Part shown: positions 16,892 to 25,058 of the stretch, piece after piece
Position numbering within the stretch: the stretch's first letter is position 1
How the letters are laid out: the number at the start of each line of letters is the position of its first letter
Assembly (NCBI GenBank): GCA_016208315.1
Contig: JACQYF010000175.1
Span: 1 to 50,802, forward strand
Source: Chloroflexota bacterium
GTDB taxonomy: Bacteria > Chloroflexota > Anaerolineae > UBA4142
Length of the DNA: 50,802 nt
Reading direction: 5' to 3'
The notes under the pieces: model-generated
What the model was told of the DNA's origin: nothing
Databases searched by the model: none
The model's input: the letters and a program-made list of their open reading frames with translations, nothing else
Position numbers and translations under genes: made by a program

Positions 16892-17706
16892 TGGCAAAAG
16901 GTATGTTCGTTGATACTTCCATCTGCACGGGCTGCAAGGCCTGCCAGGTCGCGTGCAAGGAATGGAACGAACTCGACCCTGAGCCGAGTCACTTTAGCAA
17001 AGTGCCCGGCTCGGCCGCGCCGATCGCGGTCAACTTTACGGGCGACTCGTATGACAACACCGGCCAACTGAGCGCGACCGATTGGCGGCACGTCAAGTTC
17101 ATCGAACAATTCAACGAATCCCGCTCCGACGCGCGCTGGCTGTTCATGAGCGACTCGTGCAAACACTGCAACGATGCGGGCTGCTTGAACGCCTGCCCCG
17201 TGAGCGCGATCGTTCGCACCGATATGGGCAACGTCTTCGTGCAGCAAGAAACCTGCATCGGCTGCAAATACTGCATTCCGGCGTGTCCCTATGGCGTGAT
17301 CTCGTTCGACGAGAAATCGCACACGGCGAAAAAGTGTACGCTGTGCAACGACCGCATTCACAATGGCCTCGGCACCGCGTGCGCCAAGGCGTGCCCGACC
17401 GGCTCGATCATGTTCGGCGAAGTATCGGACCTGAAAGCCAAAGCCGATGCGCGCCTCGGGCAACTCAAGGGGCTGGGGCAGTCGCAAGCGAATATCTACG
17501 GTTACAGCGAAGCGGGCGGTCTCAACGTTTTCTACCTCTTGATGGACAAGCCCGAGGTCTACGGTCAACCCGTTAATCCGGTCGTGCCCCAGCGTCGTCT
17601 CGCGCTCTCGACCGGCGTTTCCATGCTGGGCGCGTTGTTCATGGGTCTCGCCGCGCTGTTCACTTTCCGCGGCCGCAGCGCGCGCCACGCGGAGATGCAG
17701 CCATGA
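16891..17706 (+). CDS. fdnH: Formate dehydrogenase beta subunit, four-cluster ferredoxin-type
   Basis: A 271-residue electron-transfer subunit that passes electrons from the alpha subunit to the membrane quinone site. Four Cys-rich [4Fe-4S] motifs are visible: CTGCKACQVAC near the N-terminus, CKHCNDAGCLNAC, CIGCKYCIPAC and CTLCNDRIHNGLGTAC. A hydrophobic helix near the C-terminus (LSTGVSMLGALFMGLAALF) anchors it in the membrane, as in FdnH. Two adjacent ATGs exist at 16888 and 16891. The second is six bases after AGGAGG and overlaps the alpha stop by one base, so it was chosen. Confidence 0.93.
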   Translation: MAKGMFVDTSICTGCKACQVACKEWNELDPEPSHFSKVPGSAAPIAVNFTGDSYDNTGQLSATDWRHVKFIEQFNESRSDARWLFMSDSCKHCNDAGCLNACPVSAIVRTDMGNVFVQQETCIGCKYCIPACPYGVISFDEKSHTAKKCTLCNDRIHNGLGTACAKACPTGSIMFGEVSDLKAKADARLGQLKGLGQSQANIYGYSEAGGLNVFYLLMDKPEVYGQPVNPVVPQRRLALSTGVSMLGALFMGLAALFTFRGRSARHAEMQP

Positions 17707-17717
17707 GAGACAGGAAA

Positions 17718-17776
17718 AGTATGGGAGTGTGGGGGTATGGGAGTCATCACTCCCACACCCCCATACGCCCACACTC
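17718..17776. repeat. Word-repeat hairpin (GTATGGGAGTGTGGGG/complement)
   Basis: AGTATGGGAGTGTGGGGGT and repeats on the left face ACTCCCACACCCCCATACG on the right, with a short loop. It lies inside the fdh operon between the beta and membrane subunit genes. With no T-run it may serve as a stability or processing element rather than a terminator. Confidence 0.8.
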
Positions 17777-17790
17777 AAACGAGGTGAATC

Positions 17791-18696
17791 ATGAGTCCTG
17801 AAACACAAGCGCCGGGTTGGGAGTGGTACTTTGTCGCGATGTATTTCTTTGTCGCCGGAACTTCGGCGGGCGCGTACTTTATCGGTTCGCTGGTCGAACT
17901 GATTGGCAGCGAGCGGCAGCGGGAAATCAGCCGGGTGGCGTACTACATCGCGTTTCCGCTCATTCTGCTCACGCCGCCGTTGCTGATTCTTGATCTGGGC
18001 CGGCCGGAACGGTTCTGGCACCTGTTCTTTTACGTGAACGGCGGCATCCCCTACATCAACCTGCAATCGCCGTTGTCGGTCGGCTCGTGGGCGCTCGTGG
18101 TCTTTGGCGCGATGTCGTTTCTCTCGTTCCTCGACAACTTGATCCAGGACGGCCGGCTGAAATTTGCGCCGTTCGCGAATCTCTACAACCGCCGGCCGCG
18201 CAAGCTCTACGCGCTCATCGGGTCGCTGGCTGGCTTCTTCATCGCGGGTTATACGGGCGTGCTGCTGAACACGACGACGCGCCCGTTGTGGGCGGCCACC
18301 GATCCGCTGCTCGGCTTTCTCTTCATCGTCTCGGGCGCATCCACCGGCGCGGCGGCCATCGCGCTCGTGATGGCAGCGCGGCGCGTCGTGTCACCCGAAG
18401 CGCTCGAACGGCTGGAGAGTTTCGACCGTTTTGCGATGATTGTCGAGTTAGTGTTGATCGCGGCGCTCGTCGTGATCGCGGGGCAGTTCGCCGCGCCGCT
18501 GTTCACTGGAATCTACGCGCTCCTCTTTTGGGGTGGAACGGTTCTGCTGGGTATCCTGATCCCGTTTGGGCTGAGTTGGTACGCGGCCAGAGGCGACCTA
18601 GCAGGTCGCTCCACGGTTGTGGTGCTCGCGGCGGTGCTCATCCTGCTGGGCGGCGCATTGCTGCGGATCAGTCTCGTGACGGCGGGACAGGTGTGA
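17791..18696 (+). CDS. NrfD/PsrC-type membrane subunit of formate dehydrogenase
   Basis: A 301-residue polytopic membrane protein with eight or nine hydrophobic helices. The start WEWYFVAMYFFVAGTSAGAYF is typical of NrfD-family quinone-interacting subunits, and LLILDLGRPERFWHLF is the family's conserved loop. It would take electrons from the beta subunit to menaquinone and replaces the cytochrome b gamma subunit of E. coli FdnI. GAGGTG precedes the ATG. Near the end a short palindrome (18593-18609) is read as G-D-L-A-G-R-S in the loop before the last helix. The metzincin-like gene follows 22 bases later. Confidence 0.9.
   Translation: MSPETQAPGWEWYFVAMYFFVAGTSAGAYFIGSLVELIGSERQREISRVAYYIAFPLILLTPPLLILDLGRPERFWHLFFYVNGGIPYINLQSPLSVGSWALVVFGAMSFLSFLDNLIQDGRLKFAPFANLYNRRPRKLYALIGSLAGFFIAGYTGVLLNTTTRPLWAATDPLLGFLFIVSGASTGAAAIALVMAARRVVSPEALERLESFDRFAMIVELVLIAALVVIAGQFAAPLFTGIYALLFWGGTVLLGILIPFGLSWYAARGDLAGRSTVVVLAAVLILLGGALLRISLVTAGQV
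18593..18609. repeat. Short in-frame palindrome GCGACCT-AGC-AGGTCGC
   Basis: Seven-base arms around a 3-nt loop, inside the NrfD-type gene and encoding residues in a loop before the last membrane helix. It is one of several unrelated palindromes found in coding loops in this window. By itself it is short enough to be chance. Confidence 0.6.
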
Positions 18697-18718
18697 AGCA
18701 GTAAGAGGAGCATCAAGC

Positions 18719-20854
18719 ATGGCTAAGAACGTGCGCCTCGGAATAATCCGTGCCAGACATGATACAAGCGTCCCCGTTATCCCAGATGCCGCGTGCATCT
18801 CGATGTTCATTACCAGCGACCACGCGCTGCTCAAGTACTGGCGGAACACCACCCGAAACCACCTCGATTTCCTCGACTCGCCGATGTTCCCGTGGATTGA
18901 CATGACGCTGGGAGCGGACACCAGCCGCGGCGCGCAAGCTACGGCAGCGATCGCTGCGCTGCGCGCCAGATTTCCCGATCCCCCGCCACTGGTCGGGCTT
19001 GACGGGCTAGTCGTTCTCACTCACCCCGGAAATCGCACGATGCCCAACCCACAGGCGGGGCAACCCGGACAGCCGGCTACAGTCACAGTCGCCTTCGACG
19101 GCGGCTCTACTACCGTCGAAGGATTGCCGGTCGCCGTCCTCCCCGTGATGTCAAGCGATCACACCTTCATGTGCCACGAGATCGGTCACGTGCTGGGCTT
19201 TGCGCACAGCTTTGGACTCGACAACAACGGTACGGACTGGAACCCGGGCGACACCAACATCATCGTCGGCCCCGAATACGGCTCCCCGTACGATCTGATG
19301 TCCTCCGCGTCGTTCGGCAGCCGCTGGCTGGGAACAGGCCCGTTCTACCAGGCCTCGCCAACGTTCGTCGGGCCGACCATCCCCGACTGGCCCAACGCTG
19401 GTGCGTTCTCGATGGGACCGCATGTCGCTCGAGCGAACCTCCACCTTCAGATGCCCGAGGCGCTGGCCGGCCGCGTGATTGACGTTGGCTTCCCCGCACC
19501 CGGTGCGACGGTCAACGCACGAATCGCGCCCGCGTCGGCGTCCTCCGGCCACTGTCTCCTGATCTTGCGTCCCCCCGGCGAGCCGCCAAACGGCGTCGGG
19601 CGCGTGTACGTGGAGTACCGCACCCTGAGCGGTTGGGATCGAGGTATGGACCCACTCGGTCCGGACCTGGCCCGAGAAGGCGTGGTCGTACACACAGTCG
19701 TCAACCAGCCGAATGCCGGGCCGCGCATCTGGTACCGCGGCTCGATCCCGACGGTGTCCGTGGACCGTGACGTTGCCGTTGCGTCGACGTCCCTTGTGGT
19801 CAGCGCCGCCAACGCCGGGGCCGACGGTGTTGACCTGTCGGTCACCGCCGGCGCAGTACGCAGGGTCGAGATCGTGCGGGGAAACCACTCCGACGACATG
19901 TTGGGCATCGTCGGCGAGCTCGAGAACACTACAACACTCTGCGGCGACCCTGTCCGCAAAGGCACTTTCGCGACGTCAACATTCAGCCAGTTCGGCGTGC
20001 GAACCATCGGCTTCGGTGGAGGAGGCGGGCCGGGCGTCACGCCGGTCACGGTCACGTGGACCGTCGGCGGCGTGCCAGTCAGCGGAACAACCGGAAGGGT
20101 CGAGGTTCCCTTCGGGGATGTGACGTTCACCGTCGAGTACACGATCGATCCAGTGGTGTTCGAACTCGCACTGACTTCTCGAGGCGGGGAACGCTTCGAG
20201 GCCCCCGTGGTAGTAACAGTCGCCGGAGACGGCGCCACCATCACGGCAAGCGATACCTTTACCGCACCGGGGTGGTTCGACGGAATCCACCCGGAAGATG
20301 AAAAAACGGTGGGCGAATGTCTAAAGGGGATCGCGGACCGCTTCGGCGTGATGCCCACACCCTTCCGCAGACCCACACCAGAGCCGCCTTGGGCCACACT
20401 GCTGGTCCGGCGCCAGACCAAGCAGTTATGGCTCGACAAGACGATGCGACTCGTTGATGAGTTGCCGGCCGTCAACGCCGAGGCACGGAACGCGCTCCGG
20501 CAGTTCGTTCAACTTCAGGTTCAGACCGCTCCTACGCGTCTGGATAGACTGGCTGCAGCCGGCATTGATTTCAGCGTGGCGGAAGCCGACATCACGGATT
20601 GGCTGAACAATCCGGAATTCACGCCGTATCCTGCACTCGCAGACGCACTGCTAAAGTTGTTGGACGGCAAGAGTCTTCGACGCCCGGTCTTTATGGATGT
20701 AATTGCCTTCAACTACGAGCATTCGCCGGGCGATCCATCACCGCGCCGGGTGGAAGACGTGGACTGCGGCATCCTCGAGGCGGCGGTAGTCGAGGGATCC
20801 AATATACGCTACGGCGAGTCGGTTTCCAACTTCCGCGACTTGCTCGTGCAGTAG
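18719..20854 (+). CDS. Metzincin-like zinc metalloprotease, large uncharacterised protein
   Basis: A 711-residue protein with a zinc-protease signature: [11 protein letters not shown] (H153, E154, H157, H163) and a downstream Met-turn candidate in YDLMSS (M194), as in metzincins. The remainder is beta-rich and Gly/Val-rich, with a proline-rich stretch near 540-560 and a helical C-terminal region. I recognise no family for these parts. No signal peptide is visible at the start [10 protein letters not shown], so export is unclear. AGAGGAG lies upstream of the ATG. GC content and codon use look higher and more actinobacterial-like than nearby genes, and a truncated gene follows at once, both hints of transfer. 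Confidence 0.7.
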   Translation: MAKNVRLGIIRARHDTSVPVIPDAACISMFITSDHALLKYWRNTTRNHLDFLDSPMFPWIDMTLGADTSRGAQATAAIAALRARFPDPPPLVGLDGLVVLTHPGNRTMPNPQAGQPGQPATVTVAFDGGSTTVEGLPVAVLPVMSSDHTFMCHEIGHVLGFAHSFGLDNNGTDWNPGDTNIIVGPEYGSPYDLMSSASFGSRWLGTGPFYQASPTFVGPTIPDWPNAGAFSMGPHVARANLHLQMPEALAGRVIDVGFPAPGATVNARIAPASASSGHCLLILRPPGEPPNGVGRVYVEYRTLSGWDRGMDPLGPDLAREGVVVHTVVNQPNAGPRIWYRGSIPTVSVDRDVAVASTSLVVSAANAGADGVDLSVTAGAVRRVEIVRGNHSDDMLGIVGELENTTTLCGDPVRKGTFATSTFSQFGVRTIGFGGGGGPGVTPVTVTWTVGGVPVSGTTGRVEVPFGDVTFTVEYTIDPVVFELALTSRGGERFEAPVVVTVAGDGATITASDTFTAPGWFDGIHPEDEKTVGECLKGIADRFGVMPTPFRRPTPEPPWATLLVRRQTKQLWLDKTMRLVDELPAVNAEARNALRQFVQLQVQTAPTRLDRLAAAGIDFSVAEADITDWLNNPEFTPYPALADALLKLLDGKSLRRPVFMDVIAFNYEHSPGDPSPRRVEDVDCGILEAAVVEGSNIRYGESVSNFRDLLVQ

Positions 20855-20855
20855 G

Positions 20856-21053
20856 TATGCCGACAAGGACGGCAAGGTCGTCTGTTTCTTCCAAAACGCG
20901 CAGAAGTTCAAGACGAGGTACGCGACACTCGGCTTCCAAGACACGGCGAACCTCGACGAAGGCGCCCTGTGGCCCGTCGTCTTCGCGCTGAAGGAGTTGA
21001 CTGCCACCGAAGAGGCAAGGATCGCCGCGCTCGTGAAGAAAGCGGTGGGCTGA
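20856..21053 (+). pseudogene. Truncated DUF1801-family gene (C-terminal fragment)
   Basis: Translation from 20856 gives [12 protein letters not shown], a Lys/Phe-rich strand, then [18 protein letters not shown] and [14 protein letters not shown] before a TGA at 21051. This matches the C-terminal half of DUF1801 (YdhG/YdeI-like) proteins from memory of the family. There is no start codon or N-terminal half: the frame enters directly from the end of the metalloprotease gene. The missing part was probably replaced when the neighbouring gene arrived. Confidence 0.65.
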
Positions 21054-21106
21054 GGACTGGTCTCGCCCCAGCGAGGGGAATAATCAGGTTTAGGGAGGTC
21101 ATACAG

Positions 21107-21625
21107 ATGAACGAAATGCAAAAGATCGTGCCATCGCTCTGGTTCGACAAAGAAACCGAGGAGGCCGTCAACCTTTATGTCTCCATCTTCAACGGCTCAC
21201 CGCACAAGCGGCGCGATTCCAGGATCATCAGTATCACGCGCTACGAGAAAGGCATGGATGTTCCGGGTGCGGAGCAAATGGAAGGTAAGGTGCTTACCGC
21301 CATCTTCGAGCTCAATGGCCAGAGATTCATGGCCTTGGATGGAGGTCCCATCTTCAAGTTCAATGAGGCCGTGTCGTTTTACGTGGAGTGCGAAGACCAA
21401 GACGAAGTTGACTACTTCTGGAAGCGCCTCTCGGCGGTCCCCGAGGCCGAGCAATGCGGCTGGCTCAAGGACAAGTTCGGCCTCGCTTGGCAAATCATTC
21501 CGAAGCAGATGGGAGATCTGCTGGGCAGCCCTATGAGGAAAAAGGCCTTGGCCGCCACCAACGCCATGCTGCAGATGAAAAAGATCGTGATCGCGGACCT
21601 GCAGCGCGCGTTCGACCAAGCGTGA
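21107..21625 (+). CDS. VOC-family PhnB-like protein (3-demethylubiquinone-9 3-methyltransferase-like domain)
   Basis: A 172-residue protein of the PhnB/glyoxalase-related group (PF06983). Family features are MQKIVPSLWFDKETEEAVNL at the start, the strand FELNGQRFMALDGGP, FNEAVSFYVEC, and a closing GLAWQIIPKQMGDLLG. Such proteins are small dimers, often of unknown substrate, and are frequently carried beside YCII proteins in accessory clusters, as here. GGGAGG lies nine bases before the ATG at 21107. The sequence appears complete. Confidence 0.85.
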   Translation: MNEMQKIVPSLWFDKETEEAVNLYVSIFNGSPHKRRDSRIISITRYEKGMDVPGAEQMEGKVLTAIFELNGQRFMALDGGPIFKFNEAVSFYVECEDQDEVDYFWKRLSAVPEAEQCGWLKDKFGLAWQIIPKQMGDLLGSPMRKKALAATNAMLQMKKIVIADLQRAFDQA

Positions 21626-21644
21626 CAAGCAGATCCATAGCGCG

Positions 21645-22226
21645 ATGCAAAAGATGTTCGGTCTCGGCGCAAAAAAGCAACCTGCATCAAAGACGGGATG
21701 GAATATCAAACTCTTGACCAAAGCATATCTCGTCGAGGGTTCTTTCCAGCCCAAGGATTATGAATCCGGCGGGCTGGATGTTTTCGCGTTGGCGGCCGCG
21801 AGCGCAATGGCCGAGGGGGGCTTGGATGCCTTTAAGCATCTCCGCTTAACGGATGTTCGCGTCCAGCCCACCGGTAACTTGGCCTCGTCTGAAGAGTCTT
21901 TTTCCGAATGGGGTCTGTTGGCGTTGGATGAGATCGTCGCGATTATTCCGAACGATCAAGCCAGTCTCGAATCCGCGCAAAAAGCGTTCAAGGATTATCG
22001 GCATCCAATGGACGTCGTGGTGTACGCGGGCCCTTATCGCATTCACGCCAAATTGATGGCGGACACCGCCGATCGCAAGCGCTCGCCATTTGCGATGACC
22101 CAAATCATCCCGCTCACGGATGCCGAGATAGAGTGCCAGCTTCCCGGAGCCAAACTGACAAAATTACCGGTGGCCTGGTTACTCCTAAATGGCAGTGCGT
22201 CGCTACACGGTTATGGGGTTCTCTAA
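21645..22226 (+). CDS. Hypothetical protein (193 aa)
   Basis: Unrecognised. Features: a short basic start (MQKMFGLGAKK), a mixed alpha/beta pattern without membrane segments or signal, and a hydrophobic C-terminal strand (LTKLPVAWLLLNGSASLHG). It starts 19 bases after the VOC gene and may be co-transcribed. Its stop is immediately followed by a 35-nt sequence copied from inside the downstream DUF3175 gene, which marks a rearrangement boundary. Confidence 0.6.
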   Translation: MQKMFGLGAKKQPASKTGWNIKLLTKAYLVEGSFQPKDYESGGLDVFALAAASAMAEGGLDAFKHLRLTDVRVQPTGNLASSEESFSEWGLLALDEIVAIIPNDQASLESAQKAFKDYRHPMDVVVYAGPYRIHAKLMADTADRKRSPFAMTQIIPLTDAEIECQLPGAKLTKLPVAWLLLNGSASLHGYGVL

Positions 22227-22231
22227 GCGGA

Positions 22232-22266
22232 ACGCAAACGAGCAACGCGCTCGATTTGGAGAAAGG
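22232..22266 (+). repeat. 35-nt direct repeat, upstream copy
   Basis: Matches 22626-22660 with about four mismatches (core CGCAAACGAGCAACGCGCT identical). The downstream copy is inside the DUF3175 coding region and encodes QTSNALDLEQG. This copy is a remnant just before the YCII gene, as if a segment carrying YCII had been inserted by recombination at this homology. Confidence 0.8.
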
Positions 22267-22274
22267 AGGGAGAA

Positions 22275-22562
22275 GTGAAAAAGTTCATGTTCCTGCATTT
22301 CGGATTTGAAAAACCCACTCCGGAAATCATGGACGCTTGGAACGCTTGGTTTGAATTGATCGCCGACAAGCAGATCGAACAGGGTGGTTTCGGTGGCGGT
22401 CGAGAGATCTCGAAAAATGGAACCAAGGACCTGCCATGGAATATGGAATCCATTACTGGTTACAACATCATCGAGGCGGAGAGTTTTGATGCCGCGGAGA
22501 AACTTGCCCAAACCAATCCATTCATCACGAGCATTCGAATCTACGAAATTAGGGCGATGTAG
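22275..22562 (+). CDS. YCII-related (DGPF) protein
   Basis: A 95-residue ferredoxin-like alpha/beta barrel protein. It begins MKKFMFLHFGFEKPT and has the repeated pattern of YCII domains (central Gly-rich turn GGFGGGREIS, then a strand in SITGYNIIEAESFDAAEKLAQTNP). Members often accompany sigma-ECF or VOC genes and have no settled function. AAGGAGGG lies about nine bases before the ATG. It sits between the two copies of a 35-nt direct repeat. Confidence 0.8.
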   Translation: MKKFMFLHFGFEKPTPEIMDAWNAWFELIADKQIEQGGFGGGREISKNGTKDLPWNMESITGYNIIEAESFDAAEKLAQTNPFITSIRIYEIRAM

Positions 22563-22586
22563 AGCCGGTTATCGTAGAGGATAGGG

Positions 22587-22883
22587 ATGGCGACGAACAA
22601 GCAGAAACGCTGGTCACAGCGCGTGACGCAAACGAGCAACGCGCTTGATCTGGAGCAAGGGGTATTTTCCAACGACGACCCGCGCGCGATCGCGCGTTCC
22701 CTCAAGCGCTCGGCGGATCAGAGTGACCGCCGCCAGAGCAGCGCCTATCGCTCGGCCATGTCTATGCTCACGTTCTACATCAACCGCGCGGGCAAGAATC
22801 TTGCGAAAGAGCGACTGGCAAAACTGCAAGCCGCAAAGGACGAACTGCGCGCGTTGTATGCGAAAGGCAAAAGGCCAAAGTGA
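22587..22883 (+). CDS. DUF3175 protein
   Basis: A 98-residue basic protein matching the DUF3175 pattern: RWSQRVTQTSNALDLEQGVF, then ARSLKRSA and AMSMLTFYINRAGKNL. Function unknown, cytoplasmic. The stop (TGA at 22881-22883) lies within an AAAGGCAAAAGGCCAAAGTG word array, so the last residues may be contributed by the array. Confidence 0.85.
   Translation: MATNKQKRWSQRVTQTSNALDLEQGVFSNDDPRAIARSLKRSADQSDRRQSSAYRSAMSMLTFYINRAGKNLAKERLAKLQAAKDELRALYAKGKRPK
22626..22660 (+). repeat. 35-nt direct repeat, downstream copy inside DUF3175 gene
   Basis: Partner of 22232-22266, located 394 bp downstream. It is part of the conserved N-terminal motif of DUF3175, so this is the original copy and the other is a displaced fragment. 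Confidence 0.8.
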
Positions 22884-22951
22884 AAAGGCAAAAGTCGAAA
22901 TGATGGAACTGCGAGTCCTACTTTTGACTTTTCACTTTTGGCTTTTGACTT
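22862..22951. repeat. Word-repeat hairpin (AAAGGCAAAAG/CTTTTGACTTTT)
   Basis: A purine-rich array of AAAGGCAAAAGG-type words faces a pyrimidine-rich array CTTTTGACTTTTCACTTTTGG. The spacer contains no gene. The upstream DUF3175 stop lies in the left arm, and the next gene starts 10 bases after the right arm. Confidence 0.8.
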
Positions 22952-22960
22952 GGAGTTGTT

Positions 22961-23257
22961 ATGCCCGAAATTGAAATCTTTGAAGACAAGTCGGTATTGG
23001 TTGGCAAGCGCCGCAAGGGGCGCGATGAGAGTATCGAAGACGCGATGAAGACAATGGAGCGTTTTTCCGATTGGCTCATTCTCGCGCAGGATGGCTCGCA
23101 CAACATCTGGCTGCAAAGTGACGCGCTGAACAACGCGATGCTCTATGGTATGTTGACGCACATGCGCGACGAGATTGACAAGGTGTTGGAGTTGGGCGGC
23201 GCGGAAGCGCGCGAGACGTATCAGTTCTTCGCGGGGACAGTAAACGCCGCTCAGTAG
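22961..23257 (+). CDS. Hypothetical protein (98 aa)
   Basis: An acidic, mostly helical small protein (MPEIEIFEDKSVLVGKRRKG...). I recognise no family. No signal or membrane segment is seen. The start ATG follows the word array directly and lacks a clear ribosome-binding sequence. It is bounded by word arrays on both sides. Confidence 0.55.
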   Translation: MPEIEIFEDKSVLVGKRRKGRDESIEDAMKTMERFSDWLILAQDGSHNIWLQSDALNNAMLYGMLTHMRDEIDKVLELGGAEARETYQFFAGTVNAAQ

Positions 23258-23263
23258 AGCGGA

Positions 23264-23340
23264 CGTAAACAGTGAACAGTGAACAGTAAACAGTCCATCG
23301 TGACTAGTCTCACGCATTGCGTATCTCGTATCTCGCATCA
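23264..23340. repeat. Word arrays GTAAACAGTGAACAG and CGTATCTCGTATCTCGCAT
   Basis: The first part repeats ACAGTGA/ACAGTAA and shares its word with the array at 3628-3654, 20 kb away. The second repeats GCGTATCTC/CGTATCTCG. They precede the Mrp gene; no ribosome-binding site is obvious. Confidence 0.75.
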
Positions 23341-23345
23341 CGACC

Positions 23346-24470
23346 ATGCTAAACTTGTTTAGACGAAACACAACAGTTGACACGGCCCAAGTTCTCGTCG
23401 CGCTCTCCCGTGTGGTTCACCCCGAATCGCGACGCGACATCGTCCAATTGAAAATGGTGAAGGACTTGACCGTGAGTAACGGCCAAGTGTCATTTACGAT
23501 CCTATTGGACGAGGTCGGCGCGCCCGTGCGCGCGCCCATCGAGCGGCAAGTGCGCGCCTCGCTGGCCGGCGTCAGAGGCGTACGCGACGTCAAGATCAAT
23601 TGGGGCGTGCGAAATGTCCCGCGTCCGCAACTGACCGACAAAATCGAAAACCTGAACGTCAAGTATGTCGTCGCGATTGCCTCGGGCAAAGGGGGCGTGG
23701 GCAAATCTACGGTTGCGGTGAATGTCGCATGCGCGCTGGCGAATCAAGGACTGCGCGTCGGCCTGCTCGACGCCGACGTCCACGGGCCGAATGTCCCGCT
23801 CATGATGGGTGTCTCCCGCGAGCAGCCGATGGCATTTGGCGAGCAGATCATTCCCATCATCGCGCACAACGTCAAGTTGATGTCCATGGGTTTTCTCGTG
23901 CCCGCCGAGACGCCCGTGATTTGGCGCGGCCCGATGCTTTCGCAAGCGCTGCGGCAATTCTTGACGGACGTGGTTTGGGGGACTCTGGATTTTCTCATCG
24001 TGGACCTTCCGCCCGGCACGGGCGACGTGCAGCTCTCGCTCGTCCAGTCGCTCACGCTCTCCGGGGCTGTGCTTGTCACAACGCCGCAAGAGGTCGCGCT
24101 CGCCGATGTTGTGAAAGGGTTGGAAATGTTTCGACAACTCCAGGCGCCGATTCTCGGCGTCGTCGAAAACATGAGTTACTTTCGGTGTCCCGATTGCGGC
24201 CATCGCCACGAAATCTTTGCGCACGGCGGCGGCCGCCGCCTCAGCGAAAAGTACGATGCGCCCTTTCTTGGCGAGATTCCGATTGACCCCGCGGCGCGTT
24301 CCGGCGGCGATGCGGGCAAGCCCGTCGTTCTCGCCCAACCCGAGTCGCCGGCCGCGCGGGCATTTGGCGATTTGGCGCGCGCGATCCAACAAGGCGTCGA
24401 GCGACTGCCGCAGCGCGCATCGCTTCCACGTGAATTCAAAGCCGATCCCGCGCTGCCGATTGTGAACTAG
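23346..24470 (+). CDS. mrp: Mrp/NBP35-family P-loop ATPase, iron-sulfur cluster carrier
   Basis: A 374-residue protein with an N-terminal MIP18/DUF59-like domain (about 10-85) and a C-terminal ParA/MinD-type ATPase. SGKGGVGKS at 113-121 is the deviant Walker A, followed by DADVHGPN and DLPPGTGD (Walker B region). CPDCGHRH near residue 280 is the Cys pair that holds a bridging [4Fe-4S] cluster at the dimer interface. Mrp/ApbC proteins deliver Fe-S clusters to apo-enzymes such as aconitase-type dehydratases and formate dehydrogenase, both encoded in this window. It stands alone between repeat arrays. Confidence 0.92.
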   Translation: MLNLFRRNTTVDTAQVLVALSRVVHPESRRDIVQLKMVKDLTVSNGQVSFTILLDEVGAPVRAPIERQVRASLAGVRGVRDVKINWGVRNVPRPQLTDKIENLNVKYVVAIASGKGGVGKSTVAVNVACALANQGLRVGLLDADVHGPNVPLMMGVSREQPMAFGEQIIPIIAHNVKLMSMGFLVPAETPVIWRGPMLSQALRQFLTDVVWGTLDFLIVDLPPGTGDVQLSLVQSLTLSGAVLVTTPQEVALADVVKGLEMFRQLQAPILGVVENMSYFRCPDCGHRHEIFAHGGGRRLSEKYDAPFLGEIPIDPAARSGGDAGKPVVLAQPESPAARAFGDLARAIQQGVERLPQRASLPREFKADPALPIVN

Positions 24471-24476
24471 GCGACC

Positions 24477-24606
24477 GGGCAGGCACAAGGCAGGGCAGGC
24501 ACAAGGCAGGGCAGGCACAGGGCAGGGCGGGCACAGGGCAGGCACAAGGCACTGCCCCTACGGAGCGCGCAGAGCAGCCGATACCACGTCGGCTGCTCTG
24601 CGCGCT
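24477..24606. repeat. GGGCAGGCACAAGGCA tandem array followed by an 18-bp perfect inverted repeat
   Basis: 24477-24556 repeats a GGCAGGGCAGGCACA(A/G) unit about five times. 24564-24581 (AGCGCGCAGAGCAGCCGA) is the exact reverse complement of 24589-24606, with a 7-nt loop. No T-run follows. The block separates mrp from the promoter of the cupin operon. It is not CRISPR: there are no unique spacers. Confidence 0.8.
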
Positions 24607-24633
24607 GGGGCCGCGCGAAAATACCTCGCCTTG

Positions 24634-24642
24634 TGCTATAAT
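24634..24642 (+). promoter_or_regulatory. Extended -10 promoter (TGC-TATAAT) of the cupin operon
   Basis: TGC at 24634-24636 and TATAAT at 24637-24642. Transcription would start near 24649, giving a 25-nt leader with GAAAGG as ribosome-binding site before the ATG at 24675. No good -35 is visible. Confidence 0.6.
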
Positions 24643-24674
24643 CAGCCCCAAATATCACGAGAAAGGTAAAGAAC

Positions 24675-25058
24675 ATGCTACCTATCACCAAACTCGACCA
24701 AGCACGGGCTCAGCTCGACACGACGAGTTCGTTCGAAGGCACGGTCCGCAAGCACATGTTAGTCGGCGCCGGCCAGAGTCAGGAATTGGAACTCTTGGCC
24801 GTCTACTTTTCCGCCGGCGCGCGCACGCGGCCACACATCCACGAAAAAGATCAGGTGCTCCATTTCATTCAAGGGCGCGGGATCGTCGCGACGGACACGG
24901 AGAAAAAGGTCTGTGGGGCGGGCGATATCGTCACCGTGCCCGGCGGCGTGTGGCATTGGCACGGCGCGACGCGCGAGGACGCCATGTGTCACATTTCGAT
25001 TCGGCAGCCCGGCAAGACCAACTGGGATGTCGAGTCGAAAAATTGGGCCGAGTATTGA
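24675..25058 (+). CDS. Cupin-domain protein
   Basis: A 127-residue single cupin_2 barrel. Motif 1 is PHIHEKDQVLHFIQGRG (metal-binding His residues and Glu-like position) and motif 2 is VPGGVWHWHGA. It is first in a small catabolic operon and overlaps the FdrA start by one base (TGATG), so translation is probably coupled. Its role may be a metal-dependent hydrolase, isomerase or sensor of the pathway. The family alone does not say. Confidence 0.85.
   Translation: MLPITKLDQARAQLDTTSSFEGTVRKHMLVGAGQSQELELLAVYFSAGARTRPHIHEKDQVLHFIQGRGIVATDTEKKVCGAGDIVTVPGGVWHWHGATREDAMCHISIRQPGKTNWDVESKNWAEY

Noticed and set aside
24477..24556. CRISPR array
   Set aside because: Repeats are contiguous and degenerate with no unique spacers and no cas genes. 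The same holds for 45475-45590.
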